In this document: positions 53,571 to 62,969 of the stretch, in pieces
Layout: the number at the start of each line of letters is the position of its first letter
Numbering within the stretch: position 1 is the stretch's first letter
DNA from: Deltaproteobacteria bacterium
GTDB lineage: Bacteria > Myxococcota_A > Polyangia > Polyangiales > Houyiibacteriaceae
NCBI GenBank assembly: GCA_017644045.1
Contig: JAEPMI010000017.1
Coordinates: forward strand, 84,462-148,461
Length of the DNA stretch: 64,000 bases
Direction of reading: 5' to 3'
Translations under genes and position numbers: made by a program
The notes under the pieces: generated by a model
Told to the model about the DNA's origin: nothing
What the model saw: only the letters and a program-made list of their open reading frames with translations
Database searches by the model: none

Positions 53571-54392
53571 ATGACTGAGCTCGGATTGCGGGGGTTGTGG
53601 TTGGTGCTGGCCTTGGGAGTGGCGGGGTGTCCGGAGGAGACGGTGTCGGATGTGGGGGAGGTGTATGACCCTGCAGCGCCGATGGACTCGGGGGGTGAGG
53701 TGGCGGCGGACGACCGGGTGGAGGTCGACGGGTGTGAGGCGGAGCCTTGGGCTTATCTGCCTTCGGATGCGTTTCGGATTCGGGTGGAGGCGCCGGGCGA
53801 TGGGGCGTTCGTTGGGGTGGTGCGGGAGTTCTTGGCGGAGCTCGGTGGGGAGGAACTGATCGACGCTCCGGTCGTCGGGAATGCGTTTCGGGTGGATTCG
53901 CTGCAGGTCGAGGCGGGGGATTCGGAGGACCCGGGGGCGTTGGTCGCGGTGCGGCGTGACGACGAGGTCGAGGTGTCGGGGTTCGGGGTGTTCGCGGGGG
54001 AGCACGAGGCGGTGTGTTCTCGGGTGGCGCCCGACGGGTTCCTCGTGACGTCGATGCCCTTTCCTCCGCAGGAGGGGCTCGACCCGCGCGGGCCGACGCC
54101 GCTGACGTCGACGTGGATCGCGCGCATCGAGGGCGAGGTGGTGACGCTTCGGAACGAGATCGCGATGCGGCCGGGGCACGAGCCGCTCGACGTGGAGCAG
54201 GAGCGGGACAAGCTGAGTCGTCAGATGCTCGAGTGGTTCCCGAACGAGCTGCCGGAGCTCGAGGTGACGCTCGAGAGCAACGTGCTGACGCTGCGGCTCA
54301 CCGCGGACAACGAAGCCGAGGTCGAGGCGCTGCTCGACCTGCTCTCGAAGATGGTGCCGCAGGTGCGAATGAGCGTGCCCGCTGGGCCCTGA
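53571..54392 (+). CDS. Lipoprotein of unknown function
   Basis: A 273-residue lipoprotein. MTELGLRGLWLVLALGVAGC gives signal peptide and lipobox; ATG 53571 is chosen because the longer frame lacks a signal start. An Asp/Glu-rich linker leads to a beta-rich body with strands such as AFRIRVEAPGDGAFVGVVRE and a C-terminal helix-strand unit (LEVTLESNVLTLRLTADNE). The DNA is G-rich on the coding strand in the first half. It converges on the small lipoprotein gene at 54399. No family is recognised. Confidence 0.7.
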   Translation: MTELGLRGLWLVLALGVAGCPEETVSDVGEVYDPAAPMDSGGEVAADDRVEVDGCEAEPWAYLPSDAFRIRVEAPGDGAFVGVVREFLAELGGEELIDAPVVGNAFRVDSLQVEAGDSEDPGALVAVRRDDEVEVSGFGVFAGEHEAVCSRVAPDGFLVTSMPFPPQEGLDPRGPTPLTSTWIARIEGEVVTLRNEIAMRPGHEPLDVEQERDKLSRQMLEWFPNELPELEVTLESNVLTLRLTADNEAEVEALLDLLSKMVPQVRMSVPAGP

Positions 54393-54398
54393 GCCCCC

Positions 54399-54878
54399 CT
54401 ACTCGCAGAAGCCCTCGTATCGGACCTTGTCGGCCGCCGAGCACCGCACCCACCCGGCGCTCTCGAGGATGTTCGCGGGACCGCCGGACACGCCGATCAC
54501 CGACGACGGGGACCAGACGACCAGCCCCTCTGCGTCGGGGTGGGTGAAGCAAACGGCCTCGCCCGTTCCGACCAGCTCTGCGTCATCGGGGAAGCACGCG
54601 CCCACCAGCTCGTCAGTCGTCGTGCACTCGCCCGAGACGTCGACGACACGCACGGTCCACTCGGTGCAGCCCTCCGGACAGGAGAGCGTCGCTGGCGGAC
54701 CGGAGGGATCGCACTCATAGGGCGCCGCTGCCCCGTCTCCCGCGCTCCCATCGCTCGACACGGCCATTCCATCACGGGCGCCATCACTGCCCCCTCCGCC
54801 GCAGTCGCAAGCCGCGACCGCGGCCAGTCCGAGGAAGAGGGCGAGCCGGGGCTTCGGAGGAAGTGGAGCGTAGGACAC
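54399..54878 (-). CDS. Small Cys-containing lipoprotein
   Basis: A 159-residue lipoprotein, probably from GTG 54878: the frame runs much further upstream, but only here does a signal peptide appear (RLALFLGLAAVAAC as hydrophobic core and lipobox, then DCGGGG). The mature part is Ser/Gly/Asp-rich, then a small domain with eight Cys (TLSCPEGCTEWTVRVVDVSG). The upstream part of the frame is antisense-free overlap with the large kinase gene and is not coding. Function unknown. Confidence 0.65.
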   Translation of the reverse strand: MSYAPLPPKPRLALFLGLAAVAACDCGGGGSDGARDGMAVSSDGSAGDGAAAPYECDPSGPPATLSCPEGCTEWTVRVVDVSGECTTTDELVGACFPDDAELVGTGEAVCFTHPDAEGLVVWSPSSVIGVSGGPANILESAGWVRCSAADKVRYEGFCE

Positions 54879-54898
54879 GGTCGGAAGTCTAGCGCGCC

Positions 54899-57800
54899 CT
54901 AGGATTCGTCGGCGCGCTTGGCGGCCGGGCGCGAGGCCACGGTCGCTTCCGGTCCGCTGAACGCTTCCTCGCGGGTGCCCTCGGGGGCGATGGAGCGCGA
55001 GCGCGAGTCCGAGCCCGACGCGATGGTCGGCGCCTCTTCGGACTTCGAGTCGAACACCGGTGTCAGCGAGGTCCGCGAGGCCTCCGAGCCCGAACCCGGG
55101 CGGCGGCGCCGAGCCGACGCGGGCCGCAGCTCGGCTTCGCGATCGAGCTCGAAGAGGCGCTCGACCACGGCGATGAGGCCGGGGTTGTCGGTCGGGCGCA
55201 GCCACTCGTCGCACTTGCCGCGGTGGTGGATGAAGGTGACCCGGTCCTCGGCCGCGAAGGCGATGCGGGCACGCGCCTCGTGCAGCTCGCCGGCCATCAC
55301 GGGGCAGTCGAGCGACTCGGCGATGGCGAGGGCCTGCTCGATGCGCGCGGCGCCGGCGGCCGAGTCCCCGAGCGCGTCTTCGGCGAGCCCGAGCACGCGC
55401 TGGGCACGAAGCCAGGGGAGCACCACGCGCACGGCTTCGTCCTCTCCGTCGGCGAGCACCTTGCGCGCGTGCTCGGCGGCGAGGCCCCAGCGGTACATCT
55501 CGAGCGCGGCCTGCGCGGCGGTCGAGCCGGCGTACTGGATGAAGAGGTGGTTGGTCGGCTCGAGCTCCATGAGGAGCGGCTCGACCAGCGCGAGCGCTTC
55601 CTCGGGGCGGCCGCGCTCGCGGTGGATCTCGGCGCGGGTCATCACGATGCGCTCCTGCAGCTCCATGCCCTGCTCCACGCGACGCTCGAGCGCGTCGAGG
55701 CTGCGCTTGAGTCCCTCGACGTCGTGGCAGAGCGCGTAGGCGGGGTGCGCGAAGAGTAGGCGCTGCAGCTCGGTGGACCAGGAGCCGAGCTGGAGCTCTT
55801 CGGCTTCGAGCTGGCGCTCGAGCTCGCGCGCGATGCGTTCCTCGCCGCGGTAGCGGTGGTGCACGACCTCGATCGAGCGGCCGCAGTGTTTGTAGTACGC
55901 GAGACCGATGCGCTCGATGGCCTCGAGGTCTTCGTGCAGGCGCGGCTGGAACTGGTTCACGTCCACGGTGATGCGCATCGAGCGCGTGCTGCCGTCGGCG
56001 ACGCGCCGCTCCATCGGCTGGAGCGGGTTGAGCCACGAGCGCGTCGCGAGGCGGTTGGCGTCCTGCAGTCGATCGGTCGCGTCCACGAGCCGACCCTCCA
56101 GGATGTCCATCATCGCCTTGATGGTCTGGTAGCCGGCGTAGGGCGGCTGGCCCTTGAACGCGCGGAAGGGCTCGATGAGCTGGGTCAGCCGGCGTACGTC
56201 GTCCTTCTTGTTCGAGGCGTAGGCCACGGCGGTGGTGTAGCTGAGCGCGATGACGAACTGGCTGAGCGCGCGAATGGGCGTCGGGCCGCGGGCCTCGCCG
56301 AAGCGGAAGAGCCAGCGCAAGCTCGCCCAGACGAAGGCGACCACGAAGGCGAGGGTCCAGCCGACGAAGCGCGACCAGCGGCGCATGGTGCCGAGGCCGG
56401 CGAGGTCGCCGAAGATGTGCACGGCCTCTTCGCCGTAGCGCGCCGCGGCCGCTCGGTCCGAGACCCAGCCCGCGTTGAGCAGCATGTACTCGAGGTCGCC
56501 GATCACGGCGGGCGGCGCGCCGTTGGCCTTGCGCGCTTCGAGGGCGAGCTCGAGCGGCTCGATGCAGTCCGCGAGCGCCTGCGCTTCGTAGAGCGCGCGG
56601 CCGACCCGCTCGAGCATGGGCGCGCCGCGCTCGGTGTCGCCGCCGCGGACGAGATGGCGACCGGTCTGCGCTTCGGGGGCCTTCGGGTCCGCGGCGAGGA
56701 CCTCGCCGATGTGGCGGTGCAGCTCGCGGGTGCGCGCGTCGTCGATGGTGTGCAGCAGCGCCTGACGGTACGCCTCGTTGGCGAAGCCGAGGCCCGCGCC
56801 GCGCTCGGTGAGCACGCCGGCCTGCGCCAGCTCCGAGAGCGCGCCGAAGGCCGGCGTCGGGTCGTGGTCGAGGTCGGCGTCGTGCCCGTCCCAGCCGCGG
56901 GCGAGCGCGATGATGCGCTCGAGCTCGGTGGGCACCTCGTAGACCGCGAGGAGCTGGCCGAGCGCCATCGCGAAGGGGCTGAGCGCGTCGAGGCGACCGG
57001 CGAGCGCGTCGCCGAGCTGCGCGGGGACGTCGGCGGCGCGAATGTCGGGCGGGATGATCCAGCTGCCCTCGGCGTAGCGGACCTCGCCGTCGTCGATGAG
57101 CTTGCGGATGGCCTCGGTGCAAAAGAGCGGGCTGCCCTCGGTGGCTTCGTGCAGGGCCTTGGCGAGGCGCGAGAGGTTGGGCACGTCGCCGAAGACGGAT
57201 CGGGCGAGCGCTTCGACGCCTTCGGTGTCGAGGCCGCCGACGCGGAGCTTGGGCTCCTGGCGATCGAAGGCGTGGGCGAGCTCGGGCGCGCGGAAGGGCT
57301 CGCCGAGGCGGCGCGCAGCCCCGACGAGCATGCCGGGGATCGACTCGGAGGCCATGGCGAGGAGCGCGGCGCCGGAGGCTTCGTCGATGCGCTGGAAGTC
57401 GTCGACGAGAATGGCGATGGGCTGCGCTTCGGCGAGGCGGCGGAAGAAATACTGGGTCGCCATCTGCGCGCGCATGCGGTCCTCGGCGGGCTCGGCGCCG
57501 TCGTCGTCGTCGCGGGTGGGGTGGGCGCGGCGCACGGGCTCGAAGAGGCGACCGAGGAAGCGCGCGTCGGGGCGCGCGGCTTCGGCGGCGGTGTCGGGGG
57601 CCACGGCGAAGGCCTCGTCGACGAGCTGCGCGAGGGTCTCGTAGGGGCGCCCTTCCCCTTCGTCGCAGTCGGCGAGGAGCGGGGTGACGCCGCGGAGCTT
57701 GGCGCGGGTCGAGGCTTCGGCGAGCAGGCGGCTCTTGCCGGCGCCGCTCTCGGCTTCGAGGGCGAAGCGCGCGGAGCGGCCGAAGAGGATCTCGTCGATG

Positions 57801-58681
57801 GCGTGCTCCATCGCGTCGAGCTGCGGCTGGCGGCCGACGAGCGCGGCCGAGGTGACGAAGCGCGGGGCGACGACGATCTCCGGATCGGGCTCGAGGCCGC
57901 CGAGGGCGGTGAAACGATCGATGAGCACGGCGGCGCTCGGCGGGCGCGCGAGCGGCTCCTTGCTCATCAGGTCGAGGATGAGGTCCTCGAGCGCTTCGGG
58001 GACGTCGGCGAGCATGGAGGGAGAGGTGAGCGGCTGGGCCCAGATCTCGGGGAGCTCTTCGAGGGTGCGCGCGTCGTAGGGGCGGCGGCCGGTGACCATG
58101 CAGTAGGCGAGGACGCCGAGCGCGTAGAGGTCGGCGCGGCCATCGACGGGCACGCCGCTGAACATCTCGGGCGCCAGGTAGTTGGGGGTGCCGGCGACGT
58201 CGACCACGGCGCCGGCGTTCATGAGGACGCCGAAGTCGAAGAGGACGGCGCGGCCGTCGACGATGCGGACGTTGCGCGGGGTCAGGTCACGGTGGACGAG
58301 CTGGCGCGCGTGGAGCGCGGCGAGGCCGGAGGCGATGTCGCGGAGCAGGCTGCACGCTTCGTCGATGGGGAGCGGAGCGCGGTCGCGGAGGAGGTCGCCG
58401 AGGTCGCTGCCCGCCAGGAGCTCCATCGTGTAGTAGGGGCCGCGCGTGTCGACGCCATAGTCGAAGGCCTTGATGATGCGCGGGTGCTCGATGGACGCGA
58501 GGGTGTGGAACTCGCGCTGGAAGCGGAGCACGGCGCGCTTGTGGCGGGCGTCGCGGCCGACGGAGATGCGCTTGAGGGCGACCTCGTCGCCGGTGGTGCG
58601 GTCCTTGGCCCACCACACCTCGCCCATGCCCCCTTCTCCGAGCTGGGCTTCGAGCTGGTAGCGGCCGGCGACGACTTCCAT
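54899..58681 (-). CDS. PknK-like Ser/Thr kinase with ATPase and helical repeats
   Basis: A 1260-residue regulatory protein. The N-terminal kinase has GEGGMGEVWWAKD, Lys in VALKRISV, HRDLTPRNVRI and DFG. A linker leads to a STAND/AAA-like ATPase with Walker A ESGAGKSRLLAE near 315 and a Walker B-like AILVDDFQRID near 425. The C-terminal 600 residues are TPR-like helices with a hydrophobic stretch near 790 (FVGWTLAFVVAFVWASL), followed by an Arg/Ser tail. PknK-type kinases couple ligand or protein sensing to phosphorylation. Common in myxobacteria. It lies 4 bp after the hydrolase gene start region on the same strand and outside the island. Confidence 0.9.
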   Translation of the reverse strand: MEVVAGRYQLEAQLGEGGMGEVWWAKDRTTGDEVALKRISVGRDARHKRAVLRFQREFHTLASIEHPRIIKAFDYGVDTRGPYYTMELLAGSDLGDLLRDRAPLPIDEACSLLRDIASGLAALHARQLVHRDLTPRNVRIVDGRAVLFDFGVLMNAGAVVDVAGTPNYLAPEMFSGVPVDGRADLYALGVLAYCMVTGRRPYDARTLEELPEIWAQPLTSPSMLADVPEALEDLILDLMSKEPLARPPSAAVLIDRFTALGGLEPDPEIVVAPRFVTSAALVGRQPQLDAMEHAIDEILFGRSARFALEAESGAGKSRLLAEASTRAKLRGVTPLLADCDEGEGRPYETLAQLVDEAFAVAPDTAAEAARPDARFLGRLFEPVRRAHPTRDDDDGAEPAEDRMRAQMATQYFFRRLAEAQPIAILVDDFQRIDEASGAALLAMASESIPGMLVGAARRLGEPFRAPELAHAFDRQEPKLRVGGLDTEGVEALARSVFGDVPNLSRLAKALHEATEGSPLFCTEAIRKLIDDGEVRYAEGSWIIPPDIRAADVPAQLGDALAGRLDALSPFAMALGQLLAVYEVPTELERIIALARGWDGHDADLDHDPTPAFGALSELAQAGVLTERGAGLGFANEAYRQALLHTIDDARTRELHRHIGEVLAADPKAPEAQTGRHLVRGGDTERGAPMLERVGRALYEAQALADCIEPLELALEARKANGAPPAVIGDLEYMLLNAGWVSDRAAAARYGEEAVHIFGDLAGLGTMRRWSRFVGWTLAFVVAFVWASLRWLFRFGEARGPTPIRALSQFVIALSYTTAVAYASNKKDDVRRLTQLIEPFRAFKGQPPYAGYQTIKAMMDILEGRLVDATDRLQDANRLATRSWLNPLQPMERRVADGSTRSMRITVDVNQFQPRLHEDLEAIERIGLAYYKHCGRSIEVVHHRYRGEERIARELERQLEAEELQLGSWSTELQRLLFAHPAYALCHDVEGLKRSLDALERRVEQGMELQERIVMTRAEIHRERGRPEEALALVEPLLMELEPTNHLFIQYAGSTAAQAALEMYRWGLAAEHARKVLADGEDEAVRVVLPWLRAQRVLGLAEDALGDSAAGAARIEQALAIAESLDCPVMAGELHEARARIAFAAEDRVTFIHHRGKCDEWLRPTDNPGLIAVVERLFELDREAELRPASARRRRPGSGSEASRTSLTPVFDSKSEEAPTIASGSDSRSRSIAPEGTREEAFSGPEATVASRPAAKRADES

Positions 58682-58684
58682 GGG

Positions 58685-59668
58685 TCAGTCGGGTATGGGG
58701 TTGGTCGGTGGGCGCGCGAAGGCGTCGAGCACGGCGCGGCGGTGGGTGGCGTGGTGGAGGACCAGGCCTGTGAAGTGGCCAGCCGGGACCCAGCGGAGGT
58801 CGGAGCCGGGCCAGTGAGCGTGGAGCGCGCGGGCTTCCTCCGGGGGGACGAAGCCGTCGTGGCGGCTGGCGACGATGATGGCGCGCTCGGGATCGGGGAG
58901 CGCGGGGAAGCGGTCGATGCGGACTTCGGCGAGGGCGTTGGCGAAGCGGGTCTTGGCGGCTTCGAGGGAGCCGGCTTCTTGGGTGAGCACGTCCCAGCGC
59001 ATGGTGCCGGTGAGGGCGCCGGCGGTGAAGATGGGCTCGGCGCTGAGCGCGGCGCCGCGGGGGACGACGGCGGTGGAGAAGGGGCTCGCGGCGGCGGCGA
59101 AGGCGGCCATCATGCCGCCCTGGCTGTAGCCGGTGGCGCCGACGTCGTGGCCCATGTCGTGAAAGGTGCGCAGGAGCGCGGCGGCCTCGTGGACGGTCGC
59201 GAGGTTCATGGCGAACTGGTCGGCGACGGTGCGGAGGAGCGCGGCGCGTTGGCCGGCGGGGCGGCGGGGGCCGTAGTAGGGGCCCTCGTAGATCAGGGCG
59301 CCGATGCCGTGGGCGGCGAGGTAGCGCGCGAAGGGGCGGCGGCGGGCGAAGCCTTCTTCGGCGGTGGCGGGGAGGACGAGGCAGACGGGCGCGTCGGGGC
59401 GGGGGATCCAGCGCTCGACGTGGCCGAGGTGGCTCTCGCGCGGGAGGTAGTCGGCGGCGGGGGATGGGTAGGTGCCCTGGTCGACGCGGATGCCGAGGCG
59501 CTTGCGTGGCTCGGACCAGGTGATCTCGACGGGATCGACGGGCCCCTCGAACTCGGCGACGCCCCGAACGCGCGCCTCCAGATCCGCGCCGAACCCATCC
59601 GCATAGAGCTTCGCGAAGGGGCTCCCGAGCCGAGCGACGACCCGGTCGAACGTGGCGTGGAGGGACAC
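58685..59668 (-). CDS. Alpha/beta hydrolase, ABHD18 (DUF2048)-like
   Basis: A 327-residue alpha/beta hydrolase. The nucleophile elbow is GYSQGGMMAA near 175, the acid probably Asp in ASRHDGFVP and the catalytic His in VPAGHFTG near the C-terminus. GALIYEGPYYGPRRP near 125-140 is typical of DUF2048/ABHD18 proteins, where it follows the oxyanion strand. No signal peptide, so it is probably cytoplasmic. The substrate is unknown. Coupled to the kinase gene downstream (3-bp gap). Confidence 0.8.
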   Translation of the reverse strand: MSLHATFDRVVARLGSPFAKLYADGFGADLEARVRGVAEFEGPVDPVEITWSEPRKRLGIRVDQGTYPSPAADYLPRESHLGHVERWIPRPDAPVCLVLPATAEEGFARRRPFARYLAAHGIGALIYEGPYYGPRRPAGQRAALLRTVADQFAMNLATVHEAAALLRTFHDMGHDVGATGYSQGGMMAAFAAAASPFSTAVVPRGAALSAEPIFTAGALTGTMRWDVLTQEAGSLEAAKTRFANALAEVRIDRFPALPDPERAIIVASRHDGFVPPEEARALHAHWPGSDLRWVPAGHFTGLVLHHATHRRAVLDAFARPPTNPIPD

Positions 59669-59713
59669 TCGCCCTCGAATTTACAGGATTCCCGCGTCCA
59701 CGGCGATGGACAG

Positions 59714-59859
59714 AAAACGAATACAAAGAAGACGATCGTCCCCCCAAGAGCTCGTGAATCCCCTGCCCACACAGCCCCGCCGCGAAAACAAGACGCACAA
59801 GAAGACGATCGTCCCCGTCTGCTGAGAACGGGGACGATCGTCTTCTTTGTATTCGTTTT
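59714..59859. repeat. Nested long inverted repeat
   Basis: A 30-bp arm at 59714-59743 is exactly reverse-complementary to 59830-59859. A second copy of its inner part (AAGAAGACGATCGTCCCCGT at 59799-59818) pairs with 59828-59847 to give a 20-bp stem and 9-nt loop. The core GACGATCGTC is itself palindromic. It lies between divergent genes (59668 and 59933) and looks like a mobile hairpin or REP-like element, more AT-rich than its surroundings. Confidence 0.85.
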
Positions 59860-59932
59860 GGAGGTGGAGAAAATTAGATCCCAAGGGGTGCTCGCTCGTC
59901 TCGGTCCACTGCCAGCAGGAGGAGAACGAGAC

Positions 59933-61432
59933 ATGCCGAAGAAGAAGAGCCCCACGAGCCCCGCCCAACGAATGCGCCGCAGCCTACGCCGAAGCCTCGG
60001 TTCGGGCGGCGGCGGTCGCGCATTGGGGGTGCTCGCCGCCGTCGCCGTCGCGACCGCGGGCATCGTGCTCAGCACCGGGACCACGGGCGCCGCGCCGGTC
60101 CCCAACACCAACGTGACCCCGAACCCCGACTCGCCGCTCGCGGCGCCGGCGCCGGGCTCGCTGACGTTCCAGCAGGGGCCCATCAGCGGCAACGCCTCGC
60201 TCGCCCAGAGCGGCATCGTGGTCGGCTCGCCGCAGCAGGTCCTGGTCGACATCGACCTCAAGGCCACCGGTGAGGCCAACAACCAGCGCATCCCGGTCGC
60301 GATGGCCCTGGTGCTCGACCGCTCCGGCTCGATGAGCGGCCAGAAGCTCGAGCAGGCCCGCCGCTCGGTGCTCCAGGCGCTCGAGCAGATGCAGGACGGC
60401 GACTGGTTCGGCTTCGTGGCCTACGACCACGCCGCCCAGACGCTCGTGCCGCTGCAGCCGGTCGGCCCGAACCGCGCCAGCATCCGCGCCACGATCATGA
60501 ACGTGCGCGCCGGCGGCGGAACGCAGATCCCGCAGGGGCTCGACCGCGGCTTCCAGACGCTCCAGAGCGCGCCCGCCGGCTACGCCCGTCGCGTGGTGCT
60601 CGTCTCCGACGGCATCGACGGCTCCGGCGTCGGCCCCCAGGGCGTGCGCAACACGGTCGCGACCTACGGCCAGTCCGGCGTGACGGTCGCCGCCCTCGGC
60701 ATCGGCACCGACTACGACGAGGCCTTCCTCACCGCGGTCGCCGACGCGGGCAACGGCGCCTACGCCTATCTCGCCACCGGCTCCGAGCTCCAGGGCTTCC
60801 TCGGCCAGGAGATGCGCGCCGCGAGCGCCATGGTCGCCGAGCGCGTCGCCTTCGACTTCGCGCTGCCGCCCAACACCCGCTTCGTCGCCGCCTACGGCGC
60901 GACCGCGAACCACGCCGCCGGTGGCATCCACCTCGACGTGGGCAACATGGCCGCCGGTGATCAGCGCCACATCGTGCTCCAGCTCGAGAGCACCGCGATG
61001 GCGACCGGCCCGCTCGGCGGCATCGGCGTCGACCTCAGCTTCACCGACCGCGGCACCGGTCAGCTCGCCAGCGTTCACGCCGGCGCGCTCCAGGTCGCCG
61101 GTGTGAGCGACGAGGCCCTCGCCGCCGCGACCCGCAACAACGAGGCCTTCGCGGCCGCCAAGGCCGTGCTCCTCGAGCAGAGCCAGCTCGAGGCCATGAA
61201 CGAGTGGCGCTCGGGCAACGTCGAAGGCGCCGTCCGGATGGCCCGCGACAACGCAGCCCAGCTCGACCGTCTCCGCCAGATGGCGCCGGCCAGCCCGACC
61301 GTCTCGGCTGCTGCCGAGGCCGCGGAGGAAGACGCCGAGAGCTTCGAGGCGCTCGACCCCTACAGCGCCGGCGGCCGTGGCTACGGTCTCGGCTCCAACG
61401 CCGCGCGCCGCACCCGCGCCACGGGGCTCTGA
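59933..61432 (+). CDS. vWA-domain protein with N-terminal membrane anchor
   Basis: A 499-residue protein with AGGAGGAG about 7 nt before ATG 59933. A basic N-terminus and hydrophobic helix (ALGVLAAVAVATAGIVLS) act as anchor or signal. A von Willebrand A domain follows with an intact MIDAS DRSGSMSG near 138, TQIPQGLDRG and VLVSDGIDGSG. The C-terminus is helical and Ala/Glu-rich. Such proteins bind metal-dependent protein partners at the envelope. It is followed after 1 bp by a membrane protein gene, probably its partner. Confidence 0.85.
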   Translation: MPKKKSPTSPAQRMRRSLRRSLGSGGGGRALGVLAAVAVATAGIVLSTGTTGAAPVPNTNVTPNPDSPLAAPAPGSLTFQQGPISGNASLAQSGIVVGSPQQVLVDIDLKATGEANNQRIPVAMALVLDRSGSMSGQKLEQARRSVLQALEQMQDGDWFGFVAYDHAAQTLVPLQPVGPNRASIRATIMNVRAGGGTQIPQGLDRGFQTLQSAPAGYARRVVLVSDGIDGSGVGPQGVRNTVATYGQSGVTVAALGIGTDYDEAFLTAVADAGNGAYAYLATGSELQGFLGQEMRAASAMVAERVAFDFALPPNTRFVAAYGATANHAAGGIHLDVGNMAAGDQRHIVLQLESTAMATGPLGGIGVDLSFTDRGTGQLASVHAGALQVAGVSDEALAAATRNNEAFAAAKAVLLEQSQLEAMNEWRSGNVEGAVRMARDNAAQLDRLRQMAPASPTVSAAAEAAEEDAESFEALDPYSAGGRGYGLGSNAARRTRATGL

Positions 61433-61433
61433 G

Positions 61434-62207
61434 ATGCGCGCCCTGCACATGCTCCTCGGCGCCCTCGCCGGCGTGACCCTCCTGGCCCTGGTGCCGGCGA
61501 TGGGGACCGGCGTGGGCGGGGCGCTCCTCGCGGCTCTCGCCGGTGTCTTCGCCGCCGGTGTGGTCCTCGGGCGAGCCCGCGCCGATGCCCTGGCGCTCGG
61601 TGCGCTGGCCTCCCTCGCGGTGGTCGCCGGCTCGAGCCTCTCGGCCGCGGCTGGTGGTGCCCTCGGGATCGCGCTGCTCCACGGAGCACGCGCCCGTCGC
61701 GCTCGCAGCTTCGTGGGCGGCGCGCTGGTGATGGCGCTGGCCACGGCCGGCGGCGCGCTCGCGGTGGTCCTGATCCGTCGCTACACCGGCTTCGGCATCG
61801 AGCGTGAGCTCAGCGCGCTGGTGGTCGCGGCTGCCCTGACCGCCCTGCCCTTCGCCATCCCGACCGACGACGAGGTGGCCTTCGGGCTCCGCGGCTCGCT
61901 CGACGGCGCCAAGGGTGTTCGCCGCAAGCGCATGCTGCGCGCGTTGGCCATCCGCCGCCGCCCGCTGCACCGCACGCCGGAGCTCGAGGCCGCTTGGGCG
62001 GGGATGCCCGCCATCCTCTCCCGCGCGTCCGACGAGGTCTCCAGCGCTCGCCTTCGAGCGCTCATCCGCGCCGAGCGCGCCGCCCACCGCCTGGAGAGCG
62101 CCGAGCTCGCCATCGGTAGCGACGCCGCGCCCTTCGACGCCGAGCGACAGCTCGCCGCCGAGCTCGAGGCCATCGAGGACCTCGCGGCGCCCCCCACCAA
62201 CGACTGA
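61434..62207 (+). CDS. Membrane protein paired with vWA protein
   Basis: A 257-residue protein with about five hydrophobic helices in residues 1-140 (HMLLGALAGVTLLALVPA, GGALLAALAGVFAAGVVLG and others), then a cytoplasmic Arg/Ala/Glu-rich helical tail. ATG 61434 lies two bases after the vWA stop, so the two are translated together. No family is recognised. A strong hairpin terminator follows at 62254. Confidence 0.7.
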   Translation: MRALHMLLGALAGVTLLALVPAMGTGVGGALLAALAGVFAAGVVLGRARADALALGALASLAVVAGSSLSAAAGGALGIALLHGARARRARSFVGGALVMALATAGGALAVVLIRRYTGFGIERELSALVVAAALTALPFAIPTDDEVAFGLRGSLDGAKGVRRKRMLRALAIRRRPLHRTPELEAAWAGMPAILSRASDEVSSARLRALIRAERAAHRLESAELAIGSDAAPFDAERQLAAELEAIEDLAAPPTND

Positions 62208-62253
62208 CTGCTCCTCCTGCATCCCGGGACCTTGGCTGGACCCCGGGCGTGAG

Positions 62254-62283
62254 CGGGCGGCGGGCCGAGAGGCTCGCCGCCCG
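62254..62283. terminator. GC-rich hairpin with short T-run
   Basis: CGGGCGGCG at 62254-62262 pairs with CGCCGCCCG at 62275-62283, with an inner GCC-GAGA-GGC, followed by TTT. It ends the vWA operon 47 bp after its last stop, before the acetyltransferase gene. Confidence 0.7.
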
Positions 62284-62305
62284 TTTGCGATCGTAGAATC
62301 GCCGC

Positions 62306-62839
62306 ATGGACCATCGACAGGGCCCCGTGACCGACCGACTCGTCCTACGCGCGATGGTCCCCGCGGACGCCGAGGCATTCCATCGGCTCAACAGCCATCC
62401 GGAGGTGATGCTCTACACGGGCGAGCCACCGATGCCCAGCGTCGAGGCCGCGCGCGAAGCCATCGAGCGCTACCCGGACTGGGAAGACCCAGGCTATGGG
62501 CGTTGGGCGTGCCTGCTCCGCGATGCCGGACCGGACGCAGCGCTCATCGGCTTCTGCGGTCTGAAGCTCCTGCCCGAGACCGGTGAGGTCGACCTCGGTT
62601 ATCGCTTCCTGCCCGAGTACTGGGGTCGGGGTCTCGCCACGGAAGCGGGCCGCGCCAGCCTGGAGTACGGCTTCACCACTCTCGCCCTCCACGAGATCGT
62701 CGCCCTGGTGCTGCCGGAGAACGAAGCCTCGATTCGTGTCCTGACCAAACTCGGCATGCGGTGCACGGGCGACATCGACTACCTCGGCGACACCGTTCAA
62801 CGTTGGGCGGTCCGTCGCCAAGACGCCGTCGAGCGCTGA
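62306..62839 (+). CDS. GNAT acetyltransferase, RimJ/RimL type
   Basis: A 177-residue acetyltransferase. VTDRLVLRAMVPADAEAFHR is the usual N-terminal strand-helix; IGFCGLKLLPETGEVDLGYR and the acetyl-CoA loop YWGRGLATEAG follow, then VLPENEASIRVLTKLGM near the C-terminus. The family acetylates N-terminal amines of ribosomal proteins or small molecules; the substrate cannot be told. Full length and intact. Confidence 0.9.
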   Translation: MDHRQGPVTDRLVLRAMVPADAEAFHRLNSHPEVMLYTGEPPMPSVEAAREAIERYPDWEDPGYGRWACLLRDAGPDAALIGFCGLKLLPETGEVDLGYRFLPEYWGRGLATEAGRASLEYGFTTLALHEIVALVLPENEASIRVLTKLGMRCTGDIDYLGDTVQRWAVRRQDAVER

Positions 62840-62969
62840 GCGTGCGCACGCGTTCGAGACGGCATGACGACGATCGACGACATGTCGTCTCGAGACGACC
62901 TTGGCTCGGCGGCCGGAGCGCGTCCCGCTCGTAACGGGGCCCTCGCTTGGTTGGGGTACTGTCGTGAGT

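Noticed and set aside
54399..57122. Minus-strand frame of 907 codons
   Set aside because: Only the last 160 codons have a signal peptide and protein-like sequence; the upstream part is another frame of the kinase gene.
55856..61432. Open frame of 1858 codons joining antisense of the kinase to the vWA gene
   Set aside because: Only the last 500 codons (from 59933) code for a real protein; the rest is antisense to the kinase and hydrolase genes, kept open by high GC.
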